This document shows positions 1 to 13,545 of a stretch of 64,000 nt of DNA, in pieces; position 1 is the first letter of the stretch, and every line of letters starts with the position of its first letter. Source of the DNA: Magnolia sinica (taxonomy: Eukaryota > Streptophyta > Magnoliopsida > Magnoliales > Magnoliaceae); contig NC_080584.1 in the NCBI RefSeq assembly GCF_029962835.1, positions 80,814,862 to 80,878,861 of the forward strand, given 5' to 3'. Below the pieces are notes generated by a model, which ran no database searches, had not been told where the DNA came from, and saw only the letters and a list, made by a program, of their open reading frames with translations. A program made the position numbers and the translations under genes.

Positions 1-219
1 CTCATTTTCAGCACATACATAGTGGGGCTATCTGATGAACAGCCCAGATCTCACATACAATTGACACACGGGGACGTGTGGGGAGAGGGCCCAAAATTCC
101 TTCTCTTGCAATCAGCCATTTCATTTATCAGTTGACTTTCTATAATAGATGAGCTTTTGAGTAATCAGAGCAGTTTGTAGCAAAAACCATGCATAAATCA
201 TATCATTTTCTCCATTCAG

Positions 220-552
220 GCTCACCGAATCCGCTTTGAGTTCCACAAAGGAGCAGCTGACCATACATTCATGAGAATCGATGGAGAACCATGGAAACAA
301 CCTCTCCCTGTCAACGACGACACTGTCGTGGTCGAGATCTCTCATCTTGGTCAAGTCAAAATGCTCGCCACCCACGACTGCAGATCCCAAAGTGTCAAAA
401 ATCCCAAGCCACGTCCATCTACTCCTCACCACGATGAGGAAGACGAGGACAGTAATGAAGACTCCGACGAGGACTCTGAAACAAGGAGAAAGTTTGGTGC
501 AGCAGATACATTCAAACTCCCAGACGGTATTGATATTAGTAATCTTAGTTAA
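220..552 (+). CDS. Diacylglycerol kinase, C-terminal exon (partial gene)
   Basis: This is the last coding exon of a plant diacylglycerol kinase, which phosphorylates diacylglycerol to phosphatidic acid in membrane lipid signalling. A pyrimidine-rich tract ending in CAG (217-219) gives a good acceptor, and the frame runs open from 220 to TAA at 550-552 (110 codons). The first residues read [20 protein letters not shown], then [30 protein letters not shown], an acidic Asp/Glu/Ser run, and a tail ending [12 protein letters not shown]. The [10 protein letters not shown] block is the end of the DGK accessory domain. The extended tail fits cluster III (DGK5/6-like) better than clusters I or II; that subgroup call is from memory. 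The ATG at 271 is internal and is not a start. The catalytic domain and all other exons lie left of the window. The gene converges on THF1. Confidence 0.9.
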   Translation, partial: AHRIRFEFHKGAADHTFMRIDGEPWKQPLPVNDDTVVVEISHLGQVKMLATHDCRSQSVKNPKPRPSTPHHDEEDEDSNEDSDEDSETRRKFGAADTFKLPDGIDISNLS

Positions 553-1700
553 GCTCCTTGGAAGTTGTTGGAATCAAGTGCCGGAATATAGCACCAACTG
601 ATCCATCATGGGATGCATTGACATGTGTGGCCCACTATCTGCTAAAAGTCAGTTGATGGGACACATGCCCCACATCCCATCGCTGTCTGATCATGGATCA
701 TGTGTTGAAGTACAAGCTAATGTGAATAAATTTTAGGATGATTATTTCATACTCTGGCAAGCTCCTGGCATTGAATTTGCACGCGTATGTCAGATAACAC
801 TAACATTCTACCATAGCTTCAAGCCTGTTCTCTTCTATCCAAATCTCGGTTCTGGTAAAATGTAGTCAGGTTGATTGCATGGTTTTAAGACTCGGTGACC
901 CAGATTGACTCCTTTGGTCTTGAATCGAGTAGCAACTTGCCCAGATCAGGAGGTGTATCAGTGGCAAGTTGGGGGTGAGTCGAGGGTTCAACTCATGGTT
1001 TTGAACCAGATCAGGTAGGGCTGAGTCTGAGTCAACTTGTCCAAGTCACGATCTACGCCGATCAGTCAAAACCATGATTGTTAGCCTTCTAGATTTGCTT
1101 CAACACGTAAGGTGGCGTTTGGACATATAACACAAATAGCAATTGGTGGTACTTACAAAACAGCCAGGCATGATCTGCATCACTTTTCTGCTCACTACGG
1201 AAGTGAGATTATTGAAAGGTCCTGAATAATCTCACTACCAAACCGCACTAGCCTATCTGTTTTTGGATTGTGAATGGAGGACTTCCAAACATGCCTTTTC
1301 TTTCCACAGTGAGCAGTCAATTTCTCATGTTAAAAGGGAAAGGCTCTTAATAACGAAACTCGCATGTGCCATATAGAAGGTACAAACAGACTGTATTGGG
1401 CTGTTTAGATGCAAGAAAATATGAAGACCCTATGGAGCTGTTTGGATGCAAGAAAATTGTGTCCAACATAAGCCCTGAAGGTAGTTAAGTTATTCATGAT
1501 TTGTATGACTCATTTATGCATTCCGAGTAAGGAAGTAGGGATGATATGTCCATAAAAGGTGCAATAAATCATATCTTGAAAAAGGTCGAATAAAGATTGG
1601 AAAAGCATATCTCTAGTTCAATGCACATAGAAACACAACATTCCATGCATGTGTATCACAAGCACCAAATGTCTCACACATTGGATTCTCCATGTTCAAA
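553..1700. other. Intergenic spacer between DGK and THF1, left part
   Basis: This stretch holds the presumed 3' UTR of the DGK gene followed by repeat debris. Besides the CATGG-ended MITE at 878-1076, a segment at about 1111-1304 starts with GGCGTTTGGAC and ends with a rough reverse complement, TTCCAAACATGCC, as in Tourist/Harbinger-like MITEs. A short direct repeat based on GCTGTTTGGATGCAAGAAAA lies at about 1405-1460. I see no gene. Confidence 0.5.
878..1076. mobile_element. Short MITE with CATGGTTTT ends
   Basis: The segment starts CATGGTTTTAAGACTCGG and ends GTCAAAACCATG, so its ends are inverted repeats with a small gap. ATTG flanks both sides (874-877 and 1077-1080) and may be a 4-bp target duplication. 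The interior is made of CTCGG/GAGTCGA-type words. At about 200 bp with no coding capacity it is a non-autonomous DNA transposon; the superfamily is uncertain. Confidence 0.5.
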
Positions 1701-2486
1701 CTAGTGCTGAAAGTCGGGCGGGTTGGTGCTCAACCCTAGCCCCAACCCAAGGTTCATATACCTCAACCCTAACCCAACCCAACCCAACCTTGGGTTGGGA
1801 ATTCTCAACCCAAGCCCAACCCAAGCGGGCTCGGTCAGGTCGATACATGCTAATATTTTCGTTATTACAGTAGTCTATTATATTTTCAGTACACGTCTTA
1901 TTTTTTGTACCTATGATTTTATTAATTATATATGTAATTATTTATAGTAAATAACTTCATTTTTTTCTAAACAAATAAACTAAAATATAGGACAACCACT
2001 CATTTAAAAGTCATGTTGCATTTTTTCTAAACAAATAAACTAAAACATAAGACTACTCATTTAAAAGTCATGTTGTGTAGCACTATCTATTTGGTAGAGA
2101 GAAATCCAACATATCTCGTTTGCTTTGAGTCATCAGAAATGACATAGACCAATGAAACTCGACGGCATGGGAAATGATATGGACCAATGAAACTCGACGA
2201 CATGGAAATTTCTTATGCCTTCAACACAGACGATCCACACTCAATTATAATTTATAACTTATATATCGATCGGGTTCAGGTTGGGTCGGGCAACCCGAGA
2301 CCTCAACCCAAGCCCGACCCAAGTTTTATCGGGTTGGTGTTTGTACAGCCCAAGCCCGACCCAAGTTTTATCGGGTTGGTGTTTGTACAGCCCCAGCCCG
2401 AAGTCAATACATCCTGCCCAAGCCCAACCTAATGTCGGGTCAGTCATGGGTCTGTCGGGTTGAACCTGCCCGACTTTCAGCCCTAG
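1701..2486. mobile_element. Foldback element with CTAG...CTAG ends and TTCAAA target duplication
   Basis: The left end CTAGTGCTGAAAGTCGGGC is matched in inverted orientation by GCCCGACTTTCAGCCCTAG at the right end, one mismatch in 19. TTCAAA flanks it directly on both sides (1695-1700 and 2487-2492), an exact 6-bp target duplication. Subterminal regions are rich in AACCCAACCC and GGGTCGGGC words. A unit containing CAAGCCCGACCCAAGTTTTA is tandemly doubled at about 2310-2395. The interior is AT-rich, contains an imperfect direct repeat (about 1960-2090), and codes for nothing recognisable. The 6-bp duplication does not by itself identify the superfamily. Confidence 0.75.
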
Positions 2487-3094
2487 TTCAAATTGCCCTG
2501 CTAAGTCATGTGTTCGTACAATCCACCGGAGGTGCCACATGGTCCGCTATCCTTCTTAAGCTCCCCACGTGTTAAATTCCTCAATTAACTCCCTATTCCA
2601 AGGTGCTTGATAAGCAACAAACAGAATATCTAGTCCAAGACAGCATAACCTCGGTAGCCTATCCAAGGCAGCACAACTAGATAATTTGTCTGTCACACTT
2701 CTCTTCTTGCATCCAAATGGCCCAGATTTCAACATCGATATCAAACAGAACAGAACCATGGTTATGGAGTGTGGACAACATCTCCAATGAAAGCAGTGCC
2801 ATCACCGGTCATTGAAATTCAAAAATACAGGTAACTATGGAGAATCTCAATCCATGTGCATTTTGCAGATGATGAATAAGAACATTGACAATACAATTGA
2901 AAATTATAGGAGAGGAGGAAAACAAAAACCAAAAAAAAAAGAGGCTCAACACATATGGATTTGTCTTAGATCCCCATACTCCAAAATAGTACATCTTGAT
3001 AACTTTAACTGTACCCTAGTGGCAGCCCTAACTGGGAGACTCGTTCGGTTAAGGATCCAAGGAGAAAGTACTTGGAGCCACGAGCTTGCAAAGC

Positions 3095-6000
3095 TTAAAG
3101 CCCTGCATGTTGGAATACTTTTATGCATTTTGTGAGGGCCTCATTCGCCTTTTGAGATTCCACACGTTCTTCCCTTTTCTTCTTTTCTCTGCAAGTCAAA
3201 ACCAACCAGGTGAGCCTTTGAAAGTGTAAAACGGGATTTTCGTATGAATGCCATCAAGATGTTTGTCACTAATTGAGAAATGCAATTTCCATGTCACATA
3301 AATTTGAGAGTAGGGCTGTCAATGGGTGATGTTTGGGTCTGGTCCTATAGTACCCATACCCAGGCTAAGCGGGTTCATGTCGTGCTAGGTCCTGGTCAGG
3401 TCTCATTCTTGAAGACCTGGCCCTGATCAGGTTCGAGCACTCATTGGGTCTTTGGATCTAGGTTTTGAGTTATCGATTCAATGAGATCTAGACATCCTCC
3501 GAATTGCAAAGAAATTGACAAGAGTGCACCCACAATAATATTTGAGTAGAGAGCGAGAAATAACCTTATAGATATCATTCTTCCCTTGCAATACTTAAGA
3601 AAACCCACTCAAACGTTTTCCGAGTCATGAGTTTTTTTAAGTATTGTAAGGGAAGAATGATATCAATAAAATTATTTCACTCTCTACTCAAATATTCTTG
3701 TGGGTGCACTCTTGTCCATCTCTTTGTGATTTTGGTGTTGAGATCTCATTGAATTGATAATTGGGTTGCACCAATTTGTCCCGAACCCAACTCAAACCCT
3801 AGGTCCAAAGACCCCATAGGTACGTGAACCTGATCAGGTCCAATTCTTTAAGAACGAGGCTTCACTCGGACACGACAAGCCATGAACCCACTTAGCCTGG
3901 TATGGGTACTAAGACAATTGTTATGAATCTTTAATGAAATCCCCCACTATTAGATTGATTTCAAATTAATCTTAACTGATTTTAAATCAATCTAATCTAC
4001 CTAAGATGGCAACATGCCTGATAATGATAAAAACAAATCTAGGACACAATCCTCAAAATCTTCAATGACATCTTCAAATCAGCCCCCATATTTTCTACTA
4101 GTAAATTGCTATCCTGGACATTTAGGTCCTAAATCTAGCAATCCAAAATCAATACATGTTCGGCCCTATGGGGGCCATAGGCCTACATCACAAATGAGAG
4201 CATTTAACTGGATGGACCACTTGATGGATGGATTACATCGCACACACGTGCCACTTTTGACTCCCACGTGGTGAGTAAACAGGTTGTATTTCGTGTGTGT
4301 GTGTGTCTTAGGAAACCTCATTTCCTTTGTTAGCATAATCAACATATATAATGTTACTATCAAAGTTAAATGGACCCGACACAGATCCGTCTTCAACCAG
4401 GTTCATCAAACATACCCAACCTGACTTCAACTAGGTCCATCACATGGACCCAACCCGAACCTGACTAGACCCAATCTGTAACCAGGTCCAAAAGGTGAGA
4501 CCTGAACCGAACCTGATTTCTTAAAGAGTCCAACAAATAGGACCCAGCACTTGTTAAAACTGGGTTGGGTCCATTCGGTACCCACAGGTACAAATACCCA
4601 TCGACAACCCTGCCTAAGAAGGATTATTGGGTATGGAGCCTCAGCAAATGTATAGTTAGCAAAACTGTAGGATGCACAGCTGTGGGGCATATGGTTCCAT
4701 ATAGCAACACTGCTAAGATGGTTTTTGCATCCCATCACATGTAAGAGGCCTTTATGATGTTTATCAACATGGTCTATTGTGCCACACCCCGGATGCACTA
4801 TGCCCACCTTTGATAAGACAATCGTAGCATTTCTATTTGTGATCTGCAGTTAGATGTTTAAGAAGAGAAATTCAACAACAGTCCACATTCAAACCAAGCT
4901 CTAGACTCTTCATTAGGCCCAACGCATGTTTCATGGGCTGCCTTGAAAACATCACACAATATGACAAGTATTAACATTTGATTGATGGCCTTAAATATGG
5001 ACAGTCCTGATCATTTACACAATCAAACCAAGATCTAGACTCTTCATTAGGCCCAACGCATGTTTCATGGGCTGCCTTGAAAACATCACACAAATATGAC
5101 AAGTATTAACATTTGATTGATGGCCTTAAATATGGACAGTCCTGATCATTTACACAATAAAACCTTCTTCTTTTTTCTTTTTATTTTTTTTTTATATATA
5201 TATGGGGGGGGACCATCACTTTGTTCAGGTTACCATAACCTCCCCATCCATGGCTTGGAAAAAGGATGGCTATAGAAAATAAGGTGAAATAAACAATGGA
5301 TTAGATCATCCGATCAGTGTGATTTTGGCATGGTAGCATATGAAATGTGTTGAACTTAATGGAGAGCTCAGATCGATCAATTGAACAACATGAACTGATG
5401 CAACTAGGAGCACTACAACTTATAGTGCTCTAAAAGCATTGGAGCATTTCTCTATATATAAAGGATATGCAGCTCTTATCTATTAACCATATAGATATTT
5501 TACCATGAAAGTGAAAAATGGAAGTAGCCATAGAAAGTAAGTGGTTCGTACCTATCAACATACTCCTTTAGGAGCTCCTTTGCTTGAACCAACTTGGAAA
5601 GAAGGTTCCGATACACATCAAGGTCTCTATCCACGCTGCGTTTGTTTATGTTTAATGCTGCACAAAGCTGTTGGGTTGCAAGAAATCACGAAATGTCAAA
5701 TTCTATTTCAATAAATGGAATCGTGACATGATTCAGTAATGAACTTTACATTAACACAGCATTTAGAAGTGTGGTCAAACCATGTTTCCATTGAAAACAT
5801 TTTTAATCCACTCCATGTGAGATTGAAACAGCCCTGCATTTGGAAATGCATGGCAAAACAGATCCCGAACTGGCCTGAAATCGTTATTCTGCTCATCTAG
5901 CCTCTCCCTAACCACAATTTCACGACTACCAAAAATTACCTTGCTTTACAAATGGATGTGTGCAGTTCGGGAGCATTGGTGAAGTAAAAAGAACCATATT

Positions 6001-7976
6001 TAAAAGTTACAATCTTAAAATAAAAATTATAAAATTGAAAGAACTTCTACGAAAGAATGGATGAGATGGGGATACATGTGGACAAAAAAGAATTGCATCA
6101 CATAAAAGAAAAAATAATAATAACAATAAATAAATAAAACATATGGAGAGAGGAGGGGAAAGTAAAATGGAGAAAGACTGAGGAAGGGTATGAATACATG
6201 TGCTGCAGGCCGCACGCAAAGAGGAAGTGAAGTGGAGCAGGCTACTCTCATCAATGAATTGAAAAGACTAAAGTATCCCTCTTAAAAGTACTTATTAACA
6301 CCCCTCTCCATTACTAATTGCAGGGGCAAAAATCTAGGCCATTGAAGCCCTTATGCAGGTAAAATCTCCAGCATACAACAGAGAGCAGCCACACTTTGGT
6401 AATGACAAAAATAGCCTCCTGCTTTTCATTCCTTTCCGTGTCCTTAGCAAATCAGCCTCTCATACAACTATTTGCAGGGGAAAAAAATGTCCAAACGCTA
6501 CTTGCATTATATATAGTAGAGATAAAACAGACAACAGACCACACAAGGGAGAGACGAATTGTGGTGTTGCAACTTGTAATGAACACTGAAGAATCAAAGA
6601 ACTAGTGCATCATCCAAGTGAATATGAGCACTACGCTAACCTTCTCTAAGATAGTTGGCTCTGTTGCATTTGCCAGCTCAAGAAGACGAAATAGACCGAT
6701 TGCGAAGAAACGGCTATAGCTGAAGCTCCCCTTACCCCCAGCCCGTTCGGAAATATCTTTCAAAATGCCCTCAACTTCTCCTTCCCTAGATGAGAACTCA
6801 ACCAATGAACTTGCATTCTGAGTGCGGGCCCACTCTTCCAACTTCTGCGCATCGATTCTGTAGTAAATACAATCAGCTGTGAGAATGTAGATACTTTGAC
6901 ATGCGAATTTACATGAGATCTTGATAAATGCTCTTAAAAGTAACATGTTAAGGAGAATGAATGGATGGTCATTGCTTTACGGAACTTCTAGAATATCCAA
7001 TCTTTTGTAGCCAAACAATCGGTCACCGGCACGAGACAAAAGCCACTACCTCAAGAACACAAGTCTCCAATTGCTTTACACAAGGATATTCAACCTTTAT
7101 ACTGTAATTTACTAAATTCTCTTTCGGAGCCATTTGGTATGGGTAACAGCAAGGTATTCCATGGTACTTAATTCCAAACAGAGCATTGGATACTGAAAAA
7201 GCGAAAGACCAGAATGGTTCTGTTGCAATCTTCACCAAAAAGCAGCCCTTTCTTTTTGAAAGATAACTAAATTTCATTAAAACCACAAGAAGTGAAGAGG
7301 GTGCAATACAAGCACAGGAGGTGACACTCTCCTCAACAACCTAAGAAAAAAGAAAACCAGAAAAAACCGAGGGACCCTGCTACTGACAAAACATGAGCAT
7401 GAGTCACCAAATTCTTCATCCCAATTGATGCAGAACCAATGCATGAACTAAGTAACATGTGAGATCAAATAACCGAATTAAGATATTTAACAAAAAACAC
7501 AAATGTTGCTATATTTATCACAAATATCATGAAAATCAAAAGAAAATTATGCATAATCCTGACCTAAGCTACTAACATCGTAACACAAGATCATTAAAAA
7601 AAAAAACTATGATTTAATGGATGTAGGGACATCCAATTAGCATAGGGTATAGTTTATTTCAAAATAGGAAACCTAATACAACCTAGGGTGAAAATTAAGG
7701 TTTGGGTAATTTGGAAAAGTAGGAAATTTAGGTTTAGGGTTAGGGTTTGGATTGTGGATGGGTATGGGAAAGTTGGGTTTGGGAGAAGACGAAGATTTGG
7801 GATGGAAGAATTGAGAATCGGAAGAAAATACATGTATGGGAAAGAAAAAAGAAGATGGTGTGAGGATAGATGGAGACATCGCACTTCCGTTGATGAAGAT
7901 TAGCCCCGCACCAATCTTCCTTCCAAATCGCATGGAAGTATCTTCAAATCGCATGAAGATGAGAGAAAAAAGCAAG

Positions 7977-8031
<55 letters not shown>

Positions 8032-11000
8032 TTATGTAATTCAATGAGGGAGAGGTCACACGCCCTCCTCTTTTTATAAATTCAAGAAGTTTCAAAAATT
8101 ACAAAAATCCCCATCTTGTAAACTTTAATGAAAATAGCTCTAGTCTAAATAAAATCAATTAAAACACTCATAATGTGTTAAAATATAAAATAATCAAAAA
8201 CTAAATCCTAAAATTCATGTGGACGATCAATGATCAATGACCCGATCATTTGATCCATGCGATTCAATGGCCCGATCGTCGCATCCCTCCGATCCAATGG
8301 TCTGGATCACTCCATAAAGCAACCCATGTGCATCTTCCCAATGTGGGGTCTTCTAGATGCTTGCACATGCACATGGGGTCTTTAGCACAATCACGGGTAC
8401 TCGCCTAGCCACTGGGAAATCAGCGCGGCTCGCCTCCTCCGATACATACGTAAGGGTGTACGTGACATGATGTCTTCATCACCAATCCTCCAAAAGGCCA
8501 CATAACGACTGGAGGGCCAAGTCAGGCCTTACAAGAGACCAATTAATGATCATGGCCGAGATGTTCCTTTCAAAATTGCATTAGAAGCAAACTTATCCTC
8601 GAAAACCTTGTTCTCTCTCTCTTTCCAGATTCCCCAAAGATTACTGAAAAGAGGGAGAACCCATGATATCTTTGTGGGGGGTTTTCGGTGAAGGATATTA
8701 AGCCCCTGAGTTGAATATTTTTATATTGAAGAATATAGAAAGTGGTGGATATTTTGGAGGGATCCTGGATTCGTTAGTGATACTTTGGAGGGTCTAGATT
8801 GTTCATGCAAAGAGAATACCTTCCTAACAGCTTGACTAAAACCAGGGCATCAAACTCCTCACTTTTGTTTTGAGTCTTGCTCCTGGCGGTAGCAATGCCA
8901 TTGAAGCATCCTTCATCACACAATCAAACTCCCACAATTTCTTCCTAGTTACCTAATTATCAATCAAACACCCTACTTCCGTATTTTGGTCATATTCCTA
9001 GTAACGATAAGGATCTTATATTGTCCTTTATCAATAAATCAAACACTATAGCGACTACGATGTATCGTAGCACAAGGTGTAAAGCAAATCGGCAACAGAT
9101 TCAGGTGCAGGAGTGGAGAAGCATCTGTTTCAAAATGTTTTCGAGTGTAATATGTAGGAAGCGGGAGCAGTATCATGAGTCTGAAGTGTGAATGCCACCT
9201 CGTTAGAAGGATTGTGCAACTAAGCTAGATTGCTCATGCAGTGTTCTTTCATCAACAAATCACAATCTTCATAAAACCTATACAGGGTAGAAGTGCCTCT
9301 GTGAAAACTTAGCAAGATGCCAGGTGAAGGAAATAGCCATTGTGTAATTAGGACCTAAATGTTGATTCACACTAATGAGGCTGGGAGAGCACATTTTACA
9401 TGCTGAGAGCAAAAACAATACATGAGAGCATCAACAAAGACAGTTCAGAACAAAGAAATCAGAAATCTCCAAAGCCCCAAGCAATCGAACAGGTTATTTC
9501 AATGTGAACAGAATATATATTTGCAAATAAAAGGAGCCAGCTGAAGAGATTCACTCAAACACGATCTGCATTCCTGCCAGATGTGTGCAAGAACCAGGTC
9601 ATCCATCCGCCACTCCCAACCAAGAACACGCCCTGGCCCAAATATCAGGCCAGTTTGCACAGTAGCCCAGCCACACATTTATTACAAAAACAGAAAGCTA
9701 TGGAAAACTCACTAATCATCCATATTCAATGTACACGTGGCCCACCTTACAAATCAGCTGGCCAGATTTTTTGCCAGAACACGTTCACAGCAGCACCCAC
9801 CTGATGAACAGCCTAGATCTCGCTTTCATGTGCCGCAAAGAAGACCTTATCTCATGAATCACCTTCACATTTTTCAAGTGATAAATAACAAACATTAACA
9901 TAACATCTGCTCAGGAAATGCAGATTAGGGGTGGCAATTGGCCAGACTCGGGACTGGTCGGGGTGGCCTTAGCCTGGCCTTGGCATGAAAAGGTCTTGGC
10001 CCTACTGGGCCGACCTTGTTATAAGGAAAAAAAAGAAGAAGAAGAAGATTTAAATGATCGACTGTTTGAAATAATCCAATTAAAGAATTCTTTTGAGTAT
10101 CCTTCATCTACAATGAGTCCCATCATATAATTAGTGGGTCGTTGAAACATGACTAGATCCAGTATGGTGAATAGGAATAGCTCACATGTCTTTAAACCAT
10201 CCATTCTTGAGGTACAATGGTGGCCCACTTGATGATTGGACCAGGCCAATGGACCAAGCCATTCATATTTGGCCTGAGCCTGGCCTGGACGCTAGGCCTA
10301 GCTTTCAAGTCCCGGCCTTGCCCTAGGCCAAGTTTAGGGGCCCACATAGGCCCTACAGGGCTAGGCCGGGCAGTCGGGGCCATTGTCACCCCTAATGCAG
10401 ATGGCTATAGGTATTCAATTTGATTATTATGATGGGATCGAATCTATGATCTCAGAAACATAATAATTACATACTAACTTCTAGGAACAAGGATTGATTC
10501 TCCATGGTTATAGCCTAGTAAAGAATATGCAAAGATTAAAAAGAACCACTTCACTGCATTTCCAAAGATTTCAATTCAAGATTCAACACCATTTTAAGTA
10601 ATTCATAACCAATACAAAATTGGGTTAAAATCAGATTTCAAAAAAAAAAAAAAAACCTGTATTGCTCGGGATTCTCCTGCAATGCCTGTATATACGCTTT
10701 GAAAATTGCCTCTCGGTCTTCATTGCTTGGGTACCCTTCCATAAGCTGATCGTAGACAGTGACGAAACCAAGAGCAAAGACTGCATCGTACTGATATGTC
10801 CTCTTATACCTCATCAGATGCTGCTGAACGATTAGCTCTTGCAATACGGAATTGTATATGCTTGGAATTGGCCGCTTGTAGGACTTGAGAAAATTCAACT
10901 TTGTTTCGGATACAGTGGGAGTTTCTGTAGATATCCAACCAACAAAGAATATTCTTATATAATTTTAGGTTGTGTTTGGATGCTCAGTTCAATTGGATAT

Positions 11001-13008
11001 TTGGATTGCTATCGCAAAGACAACCAAAGTAGGCAAGTCCCACTCCATCTGTAACCCAATTCAACACATGAAGACGTACAATCATTTCTTCTTAATTGAA
11101 TTGGATTATTGCAATCAATTCAATTGAGCTTCCAAACATATCTGTAATGCTTGATTGTCGGTGTCATAAAATCCATCCCAACGCAATTTCTTATGTTGGT
11201 CTCAGCCAACTTGATGGTGGATTTAACAAAATATCAATTTGATTTTATGATTCGAAAATTATTGGTTGCCAACCAAAACACCCGAATTCATGGTTCTGAC
11301 CCCAATAACCACTCATTTGATGGGCCCCATTGTCGATGGATCATGACACAAAAACTAGGGGAGTTATTTGAGACCCGGGCAGAGTGTGATTCCTGGAAGA
11401 AAGGTTACTTGTTCCTAGGAGGCAGTATTGCTTTGATTAAGTCAGCATTAGCAAACTCGCCCCTTTATTTCCTATACCCCTTCAAAATCCTACCAGCAGT
11501 TGCCAAGAGAGTCAAGAAAATCCAGCTAAATTTCCTCTGGCAAGGCCGCAAAGAGCGAAAGAAATTCCATCTGGTAAGGTGGGAAGATGTTCAGAAGCCG
11601 ATGGGTGAAGGAGGTTTTGGGCTTGGCAGAATCAGGGAGAGAAACTGGAGACTTCTCTGCAAGTGGCAGTGGAGATTCAACACCGAGAAAAAAGGCGCTA
11701 TGGAGAAGAGTACCACATAGAAGTATGGTCTGGAAAATGGAGGGTGGAACCTGAAACGCAATAACACGGTAAAAAAATCCCAGGTTTGGACAGCCGCATG
11801 CAAAATGGAGGACAATAATCAATTGTGGGGGGTCCTTCTCAGACGAGGACCAGATTTAAAATAAATGGAGGTGACAAGGTTTGTTTTTCACAAGATGAAT
11901 GAATGGATAGGCAATGAAAGCTAGCAGCAAGATTTCTGCATCTATTTAGAGTGGTGATCCATTGCAAGGCTCTTGTGGAGGACTGTGTCAAGGCTGTTGG
12001 CAGGAAAATGGTGTGGAAGGGGCTTTTTGGATCAGTGGAGGTCAAAAAGTAATCGAGGAAAAGAAAATCAATTTCCTCAAATGTTGACGGCTGCCCGCAT
12101 TTGCGAAAGACAATAGTACTAAGGAAATCGATTACCTTTTCTTCATATTTCGTTAGAAAGGGCCATGTCTTTTTCCACTCTCCAACCTAAAGAAAAAGAA
12201 ACCTTTTTTTCCGTAGTTTTCCTCAGATGTGATGTTTTGCTTTCATCAACAACTCTTTTATTTCCACCAATCCAAACAGCCCTAGGAGAAATCTCAAAGA
12301 TGTAGAGATCATTAGTCTCACGAATCTTTTGCACCTCCTCGAGCCATGCAGGTTTTGAATGAGGAACCCGACTCTAAGGTTTGGCGGTGGACCAATTATG
12401 GTTAATTCACAGCCAATCCAATTTTCAGTGACTTTCTCATACCCTATTGCGTGATTTTCATCCTTCATTTGGACAACAACAAAGGGACGAATCTCACAAT
12501 CAACCAGCTCGAAAGGAGAGGGCTGTCCACCCCCAACACGCTCGTCATGTGTAAAAGGGATGAGGAATCAGCAAATCATCTCCTTATACAATGCCCCTTG
12601 GCTCATGCACTGCGGTATGACTGTTTTGGATAGTATTGACTAGCCTATCAAAGGGAAGCTGATTGACATCCTCCAAAGCGGGGTAGCTGCCCGTAGAGAT
12701 TCATGGGAAGAATCTAGAAGCTCCTTATGCTCGTGTTGGGCTAGAATCCTATGACTCGAGAGAAACAGGAAAATATTCAAGAATGAGGAACCGTTGTTGT
12801 TGAAGGTGGCTATGAGAATCCTAGCCTCTCTATCATAAATCTGAATATCGGCATAGTATTGGCCGATACAGTTGTACTGTATTCGTATCGGTACAAGACG
12901 ATACACGATACGGGACCGTATTGGCCCAATACGAAAAAATTGACCCGTATTGCATGTCCAAAATACAACAAAATAAAAAATAAAAAATAAAAGAAGATGG
13001 ATTCATGA

Positions 13009-13088
<80 letters not shown>

Positions 13089-13514
13089 TTAATTCTTTGG
13101 TTAATTTTTTTTTAAACCGATATGGGCGATATTATCTGCTATGGACCGATACCAATACGCAATGCCCATATCATAATGTTTTCTGGCCAGGCTGATATGC
13201 CTCCCGATACCAATATTAAGAACCAAGCTTCCTGTGCTTATGGGCTCTAAATCATGAGGCTTTTAATGCAGTTAGTGTTCTCATCCCCTCCACTGCTGCT
13301 AGAGTAAGGAGATTAAAATTTCTTGGCACACTCAGTTCTCGTTTGGCCACACAGACGTAAAATCCTGTGGAATTGCATGGATTTTAAATCCTATGGAATT
13401 GAGTGAAATTTGCAAATTAGCTTTAGGGTGAGATTTCAAAAAGAGCTCTTTTGGGGGATTTTGATTCCTCTAATATCCAAATCCTTCACATTCTTTGCTA
13501 CCAAACTACCCAAA

Positions 13515-13545
<31 letters not shown>

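Noticed and set aside
1649-2540. Pro/Asn and Gly/Leu-rich ORFs with repeated SPTQ-type words
   Set aside because: They are translations of AACCCAACCC-type subterminal repeats of the foldback element at 1701-2486.
7722-7752. Telomere-like words TTTAGGTTTAGGGTTAGGGTTTGG
   Set aside because: Only two to three imperfect TTTAGGG units; far too short for an interstitial telomere array.
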